Below are positions 41,593 through 52,246 of a stretch of 64,000 nucleotides of DNA, one piece after another. The notes under the pieces are model-generated. The model did no database searches. It worked only from the letters and a program-made list of their open reading frames with translations, and was not told the origin of the DNA. Position 1 is the first letter of the stretch, and every line of letters begins with the position of its first letter. Source of the stretch: CBDDFV01 sp965227335 (GTDB taxonomy: Bacteria > Planctomycetota > Phycisphaerae > Phycisphaerales > SM1A02); NCBI GenBank assembly GCA_965227335.1, contig CBDDFV010000001.1, positions 744,001 through 808,000 of the forward strand. Direction: 5' to 3'. A program made the position numbers and the translations under genes.

Positions 41593-43488
41593 CTATCGCT
41601 TCTTCTTCACCTTCCGCCGGATCTTCTTCTTCCGCTTCGGCGGCGCCTCGTCGTCCCCGCCGAACAAGGTCCCGTTCACGGGCGCCTCGTCGTCGTCATC
41701 GGAGCCATCGCCGTTCCCGGTGATGACGTCCCGCCGGTCCTCGACGATGATGACGTCGTCATCCTTCGCGAGACGCCCGCCGTCATCCACGACGTTGCCG
41801 TCCTCGTCAAGCACCTGGTCCGCCTCCTGCGTCCGACGTTGCGCCTGCCGCAGCAGCGCCTCGTACAGCGCCGCCGCGTCCGCCCCGGTGATGTCGTGGC
41901 ACGCGGTCGCGATCTCGCCGATGTACCGCTCAAAGATCGAACGACGCTCCGACTCCCGACGCATCTTCTTCCGCCGCCGCAGATACGTTCCCAGCTTGCG
42001 GCCGCACTCCTGCAGGGCGAGCTTCATTTCCTTGCGGATGTCGTCGTAGTCGGCGATGGCTTCCTTCGACTCGCTCGTGAACGGCACCCAGACCGACGCC
42101 ATGTGCACCATGATCACGAGCGGGCCCACCGGCAGCCCGCCGCGCGGCTGCGAGAGGTTGTAGTTCTTCCACCCCGTCTCGACCACCGCCTTGAAGGAGC
42201 AGCACGCCGACTGCTGATACAGCAGAGGCACCCGGTTCGCGAACCGCAGCACCCGCGCCGATTCATCGCCCGCCAGGGCGCCGCCGTACGCGATCGCGAC
42301 CTCGATCTGGAACGGGTTTCCGCGATACACCGCGGGCGGACGCGTCGCCGCCGCGAAGAACTCCGCCTTTACTTCCTTGAGCAGACCCGCCAGCAACGCC
42401 CGCGACCCGATCGGGACGAGACAGTTGGTGGGGGGGTTGGAGATCCGCGTCTCCTGAATGGCGTCGTACAACGCCTCCGCCTCCGCGTGTCCGATCTGCT
42501 TCACCCACGAGCGGTTCGTCAGCTTCGCCTTCGTGCAGATCTCCTTCGCCTTCGTCGCCCCCACGCGGCAGAAGTCGTTCTGCAGGAACGCCCCGAGCTG
42601 CTTCGACTCCGTGCGCTCGATCATCTGGATCAGCGTGCCGAGTTCGATGCCCTTCGGATGCGGCTTGATCTCCGTCGGCTCCTCCGGCAGTTCGTCCACC
42701 GCCCGCGGAAACTCGATCGTCTCGTTCGCCGGCGTGATGTACGTGACCGACGCGTGCGGGTTCGCGATCGCCGTCTGCTCGAGATACTCGTCGATCGACT
42801 GCCGACCCTTCTGGTACCGGCCCTCGAGTTCGATCACCACCTGCGTGCCGTGCCCGTCCGGGAAGAGCGCATCGTCCTCCGGATGCTCCTGGTCCGAGAC
42901 GATCTCCGCCTTGTTCTTCATCGTGTCCATCTTGAGGCGGACTTCGTGGGCCGGCTTGCGCTTCGACGTCTTGGAGATGATCAGCACCGGCTTCCCGGTC
43001 GTCATCAATCCGTACATGCCCGCCGCCGAGATCCCGATGCCCTGCTGGCCCCGGCTCATCTTCATCCGGTGGAACTTCGAGCCGTAGAGCAGCTTGCCGA
43101 AGATGTTGTCGATCTGCTTCCGCACGATCCCCGGCCCGTTGTCCCGAATCGTGATCTTGAACCGCGTCTCGCTGAGCTGCAGCACCTGCACGAAGATCGT
43201 CGGCAGAATCGACGCCTCCTCGCACGCGTCAAGGGCGTTGTCCACCGCCTCCTTGATCGTGGTCAGCATCGCCTTCCGCGGATTGTCGAACCCGAGCAGG
43301 TGACGGTTCTTCGCAAAGAACTCAGAGACCGAGATCTCACGCTGCTTCGCCGCCATCGACTCCGCGGTCGCGGCGGTCCGGGCCTTCTTCTTCCGCGTCG
43401 GTGCGCTCGACTTCCCGTCGCTCTTCGTCGTTGGCTTCTTACCCATGCTGGATCGGGACGCGTCGGCGGCGGGGGTCAGGGTGGTCAT
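41593..43488 (-). CDS. top6B: DNA topoisomerase VI subunit B
   Basis: This 631-residue GHKL ATPase is the gate-closing subunit of type IIB topoisomerase, mostly known from archaea and plants. After a basic N-terminal tail, motifs are FFAKNRHLLGFDNPRKAML, KEAVDNALDACEEA (the Asn/Glu ATP site), RDNGPGIV, and the GQQGIGISAAGMYG lid. A helix-two-turn-helix insertion and transducer domain follow, with WVPFTSESKEAIADYDDI near the end. The C-terminal 90 residues are acidic then strongly basic (KRKKKIRRKVKKKR) and are probably lineage-specific. The A subunit, usually adjacent, is absent on both sides. GGAG precedes the ATG. Confidence 0.93.
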   Translation of the reverse strand: MTTLTPAADASRSSMGKKPTTKSDGKSSAPTRKKKARTAATAESMAAKQREISVSEFFAKNRHLLGFDNPRKAMLTTIKEAVDNALDACEEASILPTIFVQVLQLSETRFKITIRDNGPGIVRKQIDNIFGKLLYGSKFHRMKMSRGQQGIGISAAGMYGLMTTGKPVLIISKTSKRKPAHEVRLKMDTMKNKAEIVSDQEHPEDDALFPDGHGTQVVIELEGRYQKGRQSIDEYLEQTAIANPHASVTYITPANETIEFPRAVDELPEEPTEIKPHPKGIELGTLIQMIERTESKQLGAFLQNDFCRVGATKAKEICTKAKLTNRSWVKQIGHAEAEALYDAIQETRISNPPTNCLVPIGSRALLAGLLKEVKAEFFAAATRPPAVYRGNPFQIEVAIAYGGALAGDESARVLRFANRVPLLYQQSACCSFKAVVETGWKNYNLSQPRGGLPVGPLVIMVHMASVWVPFTSESKEAIADYDDIRKEMKLALQECGRKLGTYLRRRKKMRRESERRSIFERYIGEIATACHDITGADAAALYEALLRQAQRRTQEADQVLDEDGNVVDDGGRLAKDDDVIIVEDRRDVITGNGDGSDDDDEAPVNGTLFGGDDEAPPKRKKKIRRKVKKKR

Positions 43489-43596
43489 GCGGGAGCTCCA
43501 TCTCCGTCAGATCGGCCGGATCCCTCCGACCGCTGCACAGCGTACCGCATCCCGCGGCTTCCGGCCTCCGCCCCCGGCCCCGACCGGCCAGCCCGA

Positions 43597-43624
43597 TTGC
43601 AACCTCCCGGCCGGACCCTATCCT
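43597..43624 (+). promoter_or_regulatory. Promoter before the AbgT-type transporter gene
   Basis: TTGCAA (43597-43602), a 16-bp spacer and TATCCT (43619-43624) are followed after 6 nt by the ATG. The transcript would be leaderless or nearly so. Confidence 0.55.
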
Positions 43625-43630
43625 CGCGGC

Positions 43631-45427
<1,797 letters not shown>

Positions 45428-45436
45428 TGGCGCGCG

Positions 45437-46165
45437 TCAGACCGGGGCCGCCGCGTCGCCCAACGCCGCGCCGACGCGATCTCCGACGTCACGCTGTCCC
45501 GCCGTCCCGACCACGAGGTCCTGGCGCACCTCCAGCTCGATCCCGAGGTACCTCGCCGGGTCCAGCCGCTGACGCAGGGTCGTCGTGAGTCCGTCCGAAT
45601 CCCCGCGGTACGGCTGGTTGAAGGGACATCGCCAGTTCGGCCCCGCCGACCGCAGCGCCTTCCGCCACCGCTCGGCGAACGCCAGTTCATACGGCCGCGC
45701 TTCGTCAAACAGCAGCGCGACCTCCAGTTCGCGCGTCCTGCCGTTCAATGACTCGGTGCAGGAATGCACGCCCACATGCAGCACCCGGTGACCGGCGCGC
45801 AGCGCGGCGTCGATCGTGCGCTCCACATTCGCCCGGTACGGTGCGTAGTACCCGCCGACGATCGACGCCCGCACCGTTTCCGACACATCCCGGGTGTACA
45901 CGCTGAAGACGTCCGGCTGATCGAGCGACCGGTTCAGATCGACGAGCAGACGGGTGACGGTCGAGAAGATGATCGGCGCCGACCGCCGCGCGGCGATCCG
46001 AAGCCCGACGCCCAACGCGCCGATGTCGCTGCCGCGATGCGTCGCGAGATCCGCTTCCGCCCCGCGGAACAGATCGACGTACGGGGCGGGAACGTCGCGT
46101 CCGCCGTGCTCGCAGGTCAGCAGGATGAACGACGGCCGCCACGTCGCGGGCGTCTCACGGGGCAC
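45437..46165 (-). CDS. N-formylglutamate amidohydrolase-family protein
   Basis: This 242-residue protein carries the FGase-family zinc site pattern: LTCEHGGRDVP at the N-terminus, HRGSDIGA, and VGVHSCTE. Family members cleave N-formylglutamate or related amides. It overlaps the GCS2 ligase gene by 11 bp and is the last of a four-gene operon built of amide-bond-forming and amide-cleaving enzymes, so its substrate is probably the product of that pathway rather than a histidine-degradation intermediate. No hut genes are nearby. Confidence 0.85.
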   Translation of the reverse strand: MPRETPATWRPSFILLTCEHGGRDVPAPYVDLFRGAEADLATHRGSDIGALGVGLRIAARRSAPIIFSTVTRLLVDLNRSLDQPDVFSVYTRDVSETVRASIVGGYYAPYRANVERTIDAALRAGHRVLHVGVHSCTESLNGRTRELEVALLFDEARPYELAFAERWRKALRSAGPNWRCPFNQPYRGDSDGLTTTLRQRLDPARYLGIELEVRQDLVVGTAGQRDVGDRVGAALGDAAAPV

Positions 46166-47414
46166 GGAAGAGCTCCCCGCGGTCGAGACAGTCGCCGAGT
46201 TCGCGGTAGACGTCCTGCAGTTCCGAATGCGTCGGGAAGCGCCGGATACACCGACCGATCCGGTTGGCGAGCGTCCCCGTGCGCAGCATGCGACGCAGGA
46301 GCGGCGTCCAGGTCGGATCGTCCGGCAGCAACAGCTCCTGCAACCGGATCCACAGATCGCCCGCCCACATCATCGACTGCGACACGCCGAACGCGTCCAG
46401 CACCGTCCGCTCCCGGATCCGGGTGCGGTCCGCGTACCGAATCGTGTCGAGCAGCACCCCGTGCAGCAGATCCGTCGCGACCTGCTGCTGATCAGACCAC
46501 GACAACCAGCGCTCCTCCACGACCGCCCGCACCACCGCCGTGACCAGCGCGACGATCGCAAGATCCGCGGCCGGACACTCCTGGATATCGAGCACCCGGA
46601 TCTCGATCGCCCCCCGGTCGAACCGCGCCATCGCCCCCCGCGCGTTCGCGAACTCGTGGCGAAGGACGCCGTCGGGATCGTGCGGCCGCAGGTCGTCGTA
46701 CAGCCGCTCCAGAATGTCGCGCTCGTACGCGGCCCGCGTGAACACGGGCTCGGGGACGACCAGCCCCGTCATCATCGGGATTCGCGCGGCGTTCGTGCGG
46801 TACACCTCCATCCGGTGACATGAGATCGGCGACCAGCGCCCCGCCACGATCGGCGAACTCGCGGCCAGCGCCGGCAGCAGCGGCAACACCAGGCGGAGCG
46901 CCGCGTGCAGTCGCCCGAACTCCTCGTCATTCGCGAACGGCAGATTGACGTGCGTGCTCTGCAGATTGCCCCAGCCGTGGCCGCGACAGCCGAAGATGCG
47001 GTCGTACGTGCGATAGATCTCGTTGTTCTCGTGCGGCCAGAGCCGGGTCTCGCGATCAGGATCCATCCAGGGATGCATCGCGGTCGGCAGGAGCCGCGCG
47101 CCCAGCGGGGCGAGCAGATCGTTGACGCGACGCACGTGCCGCTGGAACTCGTCGATCAGCCCGTCCAGCGTCGCCGCCGGACGCTGCGTCTTCAGTTCGA
47201 CCACGTGCAGGGCGAGTTCGTTCGACCACGCAATGCGTCCGTCCGGACCGTCCGGCTCGACGTCCGACGCCGACCCGCCCGTCGCCGCCTCGAAGAGCTG
47301 GTCGCAGATCGGACGCACGTCGAGCGTCGCCCGGTCGACGATCATGTACTCCAGCTCCACGCCCGCCGCGTCGAAGAGACCGAGCGGATATGACCAGTCG
47401 GCGGCGGGACTCAT
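46155..47414 (-). CDS. Glutamate-cysteine ligase family 2 (GCS2/YbdK-like) carboxylate-amine ligase
   Basis: This 419-residue ligase has the GCS2 markers GVELEYMIVDRATLDVRP at the N-terminus, ELALHVVELKTQRPA, and LQSTHVNLPFANDEEF with the HVNL strand. The C-terminal half contains AIEIRVLDIQECPA. Such enzymes form an amide between glutamate (or a similar acid) and an amine using ATP. The ATG at 47414 overlaps the stop of the ATP-grasp gene; a longer frame upstream only shadows that gene. Confidence 0.9.
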   Translation of the reverse strand: MSPAADWSYPLGLFDAAGVELEYMIVDRATLDVRPICDQLFEAATGGSASDVEPDGPDGRIAWSNELALHVVELKTQRPAATLDGLIDEFQRHVRRVNDLLAPLGARLLPTAMHPWMDPDRETRLWPHENNEIYRTYDRIFGCRGHGWGNLQSTHVNLPFANDEEFGRLHAALRLVLPLLPALAASSPIVAGRWSPISCHRMEVYRTNAARIPMMTGLVVPEPVFTRAAYERDILERLYDDLRPHDPDGVLRHEFANARGAMARFDRGAIEIRVLDIQECPAADLAIVALVTAVVRAVVEERWLSWSDQQQVATDLLHGVLLDTIRYADRTRIRERTVLDAFGVSQSMMWAGDLWIRLQELLLPDDPTWTPLLRRMLRTGTLANRIGRCIRRFPTHSELQDVYRELGDCLDRGELFRAP

Positions 47415-48856
47415 CGCGATTCGATCCTTCGCAGGAAGTGCTGCATGACGCGACGGTAGAGATCGTCGCCGGCCGCGGCGTCCTCGACGCCGGCGTCGAT
47501 GTTCGGATTGTCGTTCACCTCGATCACCACCGGCCGGCCGCGCACGATCTTGAGATCGACCCCGTACAAACCGTCGCCCATCAGGTTGGCGGCGCGGATC
47601 GCAAGACGCACCACGTCCTGCGGCGCCGCGTCCGTCGGCATCGTCTCGCTGTCGCCCTCGTGCACGCCGGCGTCGTCGCGCCGGACGATCTGCCAGTGGG
47701 CCGGGGCCATTCCGTACCGGCACGCGTACAACGCCGACCCCCCGAGCACGCCGATCCGCCAGTCGAAGTCCGTGGGCACGTACTCCTGCGCGACGAGCAG
47801 ATCGCTGCCCTCGAAGAACGTGGCGAGCATCGCCGGGGCCGACGCCTCGTCGTCGCACCGCGACACGCCCGCCGAAAACGAACTGTCCGGCCGCTTCAGC
47901 ACGCACGGGAACCCGAGCGAACGCAGACCGTCCATCGCGTTTTCCTTCGACAAGATCAGCGTGCGCGGCGTCGCAATCCGGTGACGCGCCATCGTCTCCG
48001 CGAGGTACACCTTGTTCGTACAACGGACGATCGACACCGGATCGTCCATCACCGCCAGGCCCTCCGCCTCCGCCCGACGCGCAAATCGATACGTGTAGTG
48101 ATCCACCGAAGTCGTCGACCGGATGAACAACGCGTCGTACTCCGCGATCCGACCGTAGGCGTCCCGGCGAATCAGGTCGCATGCGAGCCCCAGGGATTCG
48201 CCCGCCGCGACGAAACGACGCAGCGCCTCCGCGTTCGACGGCGACGTGGCTTCGTCCGGGTCGTGCAGGATCGCGAGGTCGAACCGAGTCGCGGCCGGCG
48301 TCCGGCCGCGGCGCGGCGCCCGGCGGAGGTACCGTTCCGCCTGCTCCGCGATGAACGGCCAGTGCGACTCCGGCGCATCGCCCAACCCGATCACCCGCAC
48401 CGAGCTGAGCTTCCATTCGCCGTTCCGTTCGAATCGCGCGCGGAGCAACGGGGCCGGAAAGGCGTTGAAGATCGCGGTCGCCAGCCGATCATGCCTCGCC
48501 GCCAGATTGTGCCCGAAGTAGATGCTGAGTTCGAACCCGGCCGACCGGATCGGCCTCAGGCTCGACTGAATCAGGTCTTCGAAGTCCTGCGAGACGATCT
48601 TCACCACCGGGGCGAGACGCAGATCCTGGATCGCCGTCACCGACGGCAGCGGACGATGGCCCCGCGCTTCCGCCAGCAGCGAAACGTAGTACCCCGCCGC
48701 CTGGTAGCGGAACGAGCGACAGAGATTGAAGACCTTGCGCCCCGGCGCCCCCGCCCACGTCGGGTCGGAGAGATAGGCGTACGACGACACCACCTCCGTC
48801 CCGGGAATCTCGAGCGGCCATCGCGTCGGGTGGTCGACGACCAGCAGCGATGTCAT
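47411..48856 (-). CDS. RimK-like ATP-grasp ligase with N-terminal RLAN domain
   Basis: This 481-residue protein has an N-terminal domain of about 200 residues (VVDHPTRWPLEIPGTEVVSS, VFNLCRSFRYQAAGYYVSLL) characteristic of RLAN-type RimK relatives. An ATP-grasp domain follows, with CTNKVYLAETMARHRIATP, FPCVLKRPDSSFSAGVSRC, LLVAQEYVPTDFDWRIGVL and the metal site VIEVNDNPNID. It should ligate an amino acid, probably glutamate, to a carboxylate of a peptide or metabolite. Both ends overlap neighbours by 4 bp. Confidence 0.92.
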   Translation of the reverse strand: MTSLLVVDHPTRWPLEIPGTEVVSSYAYLSDPTWAGAPGRKVFNLCRSFRYQAAGYYVSLLAEARGHRPLPSVTAIQDLRLAPVVKIVSQDFEDLIQSSLRPIRSAGFELSIYFGHNLAARHDRLATAIFNAFPAPLLRARFERNGEWKLSSVRVIGLGDAPESHWPFIAEQAERYLRRAPRRGRTPAATRFDLAILHDPDEATSPSNAEALRRFVAAGESLGLACDLIRRDAYGRIAEYDALFIRSTTSVDHYTYRFARRAEAEGLAVMDDPVSIVRCTNKVYLAETMARHRIATPRTLILSKENAMDGLRSLGFPCVLKRPDSSFSAGVSRCDDEASAPAMLATFFEGSDLLVAQEYVPTDFDWRIGVLGGSALYACRYGMAPAHWQIVRRDDAGVHEGDSETMPTDAAPQDVVRLAIRAANLMGDGLYGVDLKIVRGRPVVIEVNDNPNIDAGVEDAAAGDDLYRRVMQHFLRRIESR

Positions 48857-49662
48857 GGACCGGACGCCTCGTCACGCGGTTCAATCACCAGCATGTTCGC
48901 ATCGTACGTCAGCACCCCGAGCATGATCGCCGGCGTCAGACGACTCATCGACATCACGTAGTGCTGCGTGGAGAAACCCGGGTTGTGGGCCAGCGGATCC
49001 GCGACCGTCACCTGGCGGCGCTTCGGATCAAACCCGTGCAGCACCACGAAGTGACCGGTGGGAAAGCCGCGAATGTCGTCGTAATCGTCATTCGGACCGA
49101 ACTCCCTCGCGCACCGGTAGAGATACGTCGCGCTCAGCCCCGTCAGCACCGGCCGCCCGCTCCGGATGAAGCCGGCGATCAGACGGGTCGTGAGATCGCG
49201 GAACCGGATCGCCCCGCCCCGACGCAGAAACTCCAGATACGACGCCGTCGCGACCGGAAACCGCGGATCGTCCGTCCGCTTCGCCTCCGCCTGCGCCTCC
49301 AGACGATCCATGAGCGCCGCCGCCGAGGCGTCGCCGTGCGCATCGAACCAGGTGGGGTCGAAGATCTGCAGGTTGAAGGTGTACAGCGCGGCGTCATACC
49401 CGCGGCTCAACGCGTGGTTGCCGAGCATGACCGCCAGCGTCCCCCGCCCCGCCCCCAGCGAGCGCACGGATTCGATGACCTCGTCCAGACCAACCCGCTC
49501 GCCAAAGTAGCGATAGACCGCATGCAGACACGTCGGTCCGCAGGTCTCGTCGTCGGGCTGCGGCATCATCTCCACCGGCAGGACCGCGGGCAGACTCGAT
49601 GTGCGATCCCGGGACACAGGCGAAGATGAACCGGACTCGGGTGCTGGGTCCCGCTCAGTCAT
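48853..49662 (-). CDS. C39-like cysteine peptidase
   Basis: This 269-residue papain-fold protein shows the nucleophile motif QPDDETCGPTCLHAVYRYFG near residue 38 and the histidine/aspartate part GHFVVLHGFDPKRRQVTVAD near residue 210, the order seen in C39 peptidases. It has no signal peptide and is not fused to an ABC transporter. I chose the ATG at 49662; GGAG lies 10 nt upstream and a TACAAT hexamer 45 nt further up. As first gene of the amidoligase operon it may release or trim the peptide substrate. Confidence 0.85.
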   Translation of the reverse strand: MTERDPAPESGSSSPVSRDRTSSLPAVLPVEMMPQPDDETCGPTCLHAVYRYFGERVGLDEVIESVRSLGAGRGTLAVMLGNHALSRGYDAALYTFNLQIFDPTWFDAHGDASAAALMDRLEAQAEAKRTDDPRFPVATASYLEFLRRGGAIRFRDLTTRLIAGFIRSGRPVLTGLSATYLYRCAREFGPNDDYDDIRGFPTGHFVVLHGFDPKRRQVTVADPLAHNPGFSTQHYVMSMSRLTPAIMLGVLTYDANMLVIEPRDEASGP

Positions 49663-49707
49663 GAAGACGAACTCCGGCGACGGTCCGATGCGGTCGCACG
49701 CCGACGT

Positions 49708-49713
49708 ATTGTA
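49708..49713 (-). promoter_or_regulatory. Possible -10 element of the amidoligase operon
   Basis: TACAAT on the minus strand lies between the antiporter stop and the C39-like gene, 45 nt before its ATG. No good -35 lies at the normal distance, so the operon may also be read from the antiporter gene. Confidence 0.4.
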
Positions 49714-49735
49714 TCTCGAACCGACCCGCGGCCGA

Positions 49736-52078
49736 TCAACGCTCCCGCGACGCCCGGATGCTCGCCACCCGGATCGCGGCCAGAACGTCCGCCGGCGCCG
49801 ATGACTCGTACACCATCGCCCGCGTCTCGTCGTCAATCATGCACCGCGCCAGCTCCGCCAGCGTCGCCAGGTGACCCTCCGGATCCCCCGGCGGACTCAA
49901 CAGCAGAAACACCAGACGGATCGGCTCGCCGTCCGGCGACGGCGTCTCCAGCGGCGAACGCAGCCGCGCCAGTCCGCATAACCGACGATCCAACCCCTCC
50001 ACGTACGCGTGCGGAATCGCCACCCCGTTCCCGATCGCCGCGGGAAACGTCGACTCACGCTCCATCAGATCATGGATCGTCGCCTCGCGCGGCGTCCGCG
50101 GTTCGATCTTCACCACCTCGTCCATCAACGCCGACAACACCGCCTCCAGATCCGCCGCCGTCGTCAACGACAGAATCAACGACGGATGCAGACTCCGCGC
50201 CAGGTAGTCCGCCCGACGACGCAGGAACAACACCCGGTCGTCATCCTTCGCCCCCGCCAACGCTTCCTCGCTCGGATCCAGCACCAGACGACCGTCCAGC
50301 ACCGCCGCGATCGCCGCCGCGTCACCCGACGCCGCCGGGTCGCGGGGGGCCGCCTCGAACACCGCCGCCTCCCGACGACTCAGTTCGCCCGAAATCAACG
50401 ACGGGCGCGGCAGACGCTTCCACACCAGCACGCCGTTCTGCGCATCCTGCGTTTCCTCCCCGTCCGCCGCCACCGGATTGCACCGATACGTGTTCGTCGA
50501 CCCGACCACCCCGCGCCACGCCTGGCAGACCCGGACGTTCAGATCCTCATTGTCCGTCAGGGCCAGCACCCGGCCGATCGGATGAAACTCGGTCCGCTCC
50601 TGCAACGCGTTGTCACGCGCGTCGCCGACGAACGCCGTCAGATCCTCCCGACGCGCCTCCTGCACCGCCCGGCCGTTCGTGTCGACGATCACCACCGGCA
50701 CCTCCAGCGCCCGCTGCAGGAAAGACGCCACCCGGCGCGCAAACTGATTCGCCCCCACGATCATCCAACCCACCGGCGGCGATCGACGCACGTGCAGCAG
50801 CTTGGCGAGCACGCCGGCCGTGCCCCCCTGGATGAAGATGGTGGCGATGATCATCGAATAGACGAACGTCTCGACAAACGTCCCGTACGCCGCGCGATCC
50901 GCGTTGAAGTTCACCGAGTCCGGCGCCCCCGCGGACTGCGCGATGCTCAACGCGAACAAGGACGCCATCGACGCCGCCACGATCCCGCGCGGCCCGACCC
51001 AGGCGAGGAACACCTTTTCGTTGAGCGACAGATCCAGACCGATCGAACACAGGAAGATGCTCAGCGGACGCACGATCAACATCACCGCGACCACGGTGAC
51101 GACGCCCGTCCATCCGAACTCGACGAACTGGGCCACGCTCAGCCGCGCGGAGAGCAACACGAAGAGCGTCCCGATCAACAGATCGATCACCTCCGACTTG
51201 AACTCCTTGACCTGCTTCGCTTCGAAGGAGCCGCCCGCCGCGAATACGAACCCCGCCGCCGTCACCGCCAGCAGACCCGCCTCCGCGATCACGTACTCCG
51301 CCAGAATGAAGAACGCGACCGCGAACCCCACCGCGCCGACATTCAGCATCGACTCCGGCAGCAGCTTGCGCCGCGTCAGGAAGATCAGCAACAGGCCGCC
51401 GACGACGCCGATCCCCAGCCCCGACCCCACCCGCAGGGCGAGGTTCATCACCGCCTCCAACCCCGTCTCGTCCACGACGACGTACTCGAAACACAACAAC
51501 GCAATGAAGACGCCGATCGGATCGATCAGCACCCCCTCCCAGTGCAGCACGTTGTGCAGACGAGACGACACCCGGATGCGCTTCAGCAACGGCCCGATCA
51601 CCGTCGGACCCGTCACGATCACCAGACTCGCCGCGAGAAACGCATACTCCCCCGGAATCCGACCCCCCGTCGAGCACCGCGCCAGCAGCCAGATCAGCAG
51701 CGCGGCGCCGAACCACGTGATCATCACCCCGAACGTCAGCAGCCGCCGAATCATCGTCGGCGCCTCGCGGTACCCCTTGATGTTCAGCGTCAGCCCGCCC
51801 TCGAACAGGATCAGGCCGATGCACATCGCCACGATCGCCCGCAGACCGTCCCCCAGGGTCTTCGGATCGACCCACTCGAGCCGGCCCGGACCCAGCAGAA
51901 ACCCGCCGATCAGCAACAGCACGATCGCCGGCAGACCCGCCAGACGCGCCGCCGTGATCAGCAATGCACCCGCCGCGATCGCCACGCCGAACGTCATCAG
52001 CATCTCGTGCGCCGGGTCGGCGTCCGCCGCCGCCAGCACCCACATCCAGCCGCCCGTGATGTCGCCAAGCCATGTCAT
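49736..52078 (-). CDS. CPA1-type cation/proton antiporter fused to RCK and PTS-EIIA domains
   Basis: This 780-residue protein combines a 12-helix Na+/H+ exchanger domain (about residues 1-420; GPTVIGPLLKRIRVSSRLHN and WVGPRGIVAASMASLFALSI are typical), a TrkA-N/RCK dinucleotide-binding domain (from GWMIVGANQFARRVASFLQR), and a C-terminal EIIA-like domain (about 640-780) with the phospho-acceptor histidine in GNGVAIPHAYVEG. The last two are regulatory, so ion exchange is probably gated by nucleotides and by PTS-type phosphorylation. TAGGAT ends 9 nt before the ATG. Confidence 0.9.
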   Translation of the reverse strand: MTWLGDITGGWMWVLAAADADPAHEMLMTFGVAIAAGALLITAARLAGLPAIVLLLIGGFLLGPGRLEWVDPKTLGDGLRAIVAMCIGLILFEGGLTLNIKGYREAPTMIRRLLTFGVMITWFGAALLIWLLARCSTGGRIPGEYAFLAASLVIVTGPTVIGPLLKRIRVSSRLHNVLHWEGVLIDPIGVFIALLCFEYVVVDETGLEAVMNLALRVGSGLGIGVVGGLLLIFLTRRKLLPESMLNVGAVGFAVAFFILAEYVIAEAGLLAVTAAGFVFAAGGSFEAKQVKEFKSEVIDLLIGTLFVLLSARLSVAQFVEFGWTGVVTVVAVMLIVRPLSIFLCSIGLDLSLNEKVFLAWVGPRGIVAASMASLFALSIAQSAGAPDSVNFNADRAAYGTFVETFVYSMIIATIFIQGGTAGVLAKLLHVRRSPPVGWMIVGANQFARRVASFLQRALEVPVVIVDTNGRAVQEARREDLTAFVGDARDNALQERTEFHPIGRVLALTDNEDLNVRVCQAWRGVVGSTNTYRCNPVAADGEETQDAQNGVLVWKRLPRPSLISGELSRREAAVFEAAPRDPAASGDAAAIAAVLDGRLVLDPSEEALAGAKDDDRVLFLRRRADYLARSLHPSLILSLTTAADLEAVLSALMDEVVKIEPRTPREATIHDLMERESTFPAAIGNGVAIPHAYVEGLDRRLCGLARLRSPLETPSPDGEPIRLVFLLLSPPGDPEGHLATLAELARCMIDDETRAMVYESSAPADVLAAIRVASIRASRER

Positions 52079-52087
52079 GCGGGCCGC

Positions 52088-52093
52088 ATCCTA
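52088..52093 (-). promoter_or_regulatory. -10-like hexamer 9 nt before the antiporter gene
   Basis: TAGGAT on the minus strand ends 9 nt before the ATG at 52078, again without a ribosome binding site. Confidence 0.35.
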
Positions 52094-52151
52094 CCGAAAC
52101 CCGCACGGCCGCGACCGACGCCGTTTTTCTCGCCTTCTCGGACATCCCCGT

Positions 52152-52185
52152 TTGACATCCGACCGTTCTTGATCGATCGTTCAAG
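52152..52185 (+). promoter_or_regulatory. -35-like box overlapping a TetR-type operator
   Basis: A perfect TTGACA (52152-52157) is followed by the near-palindrome CTTGATCGATCGTTCAAG (52168-52185), which occupies the place of the -10 region. The symmetry and length resemble TetR-family operators. It points at the DinB gene 62 bp downstream. Confidence 0.4.
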
Positions 52186-52246
52186 TAAGCGGCGCCGTGG
52201 CGCCGCCCGACCTCGGTTCATTCCCTCCGACTGAAAGACGCCGCCC

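Noticed and set aside
45437..46165. Histidine degradation HutG
   Set aside because: FGase-family signature is present, but no hut genes are nearby and the gene overlaps the amidoligase operon.
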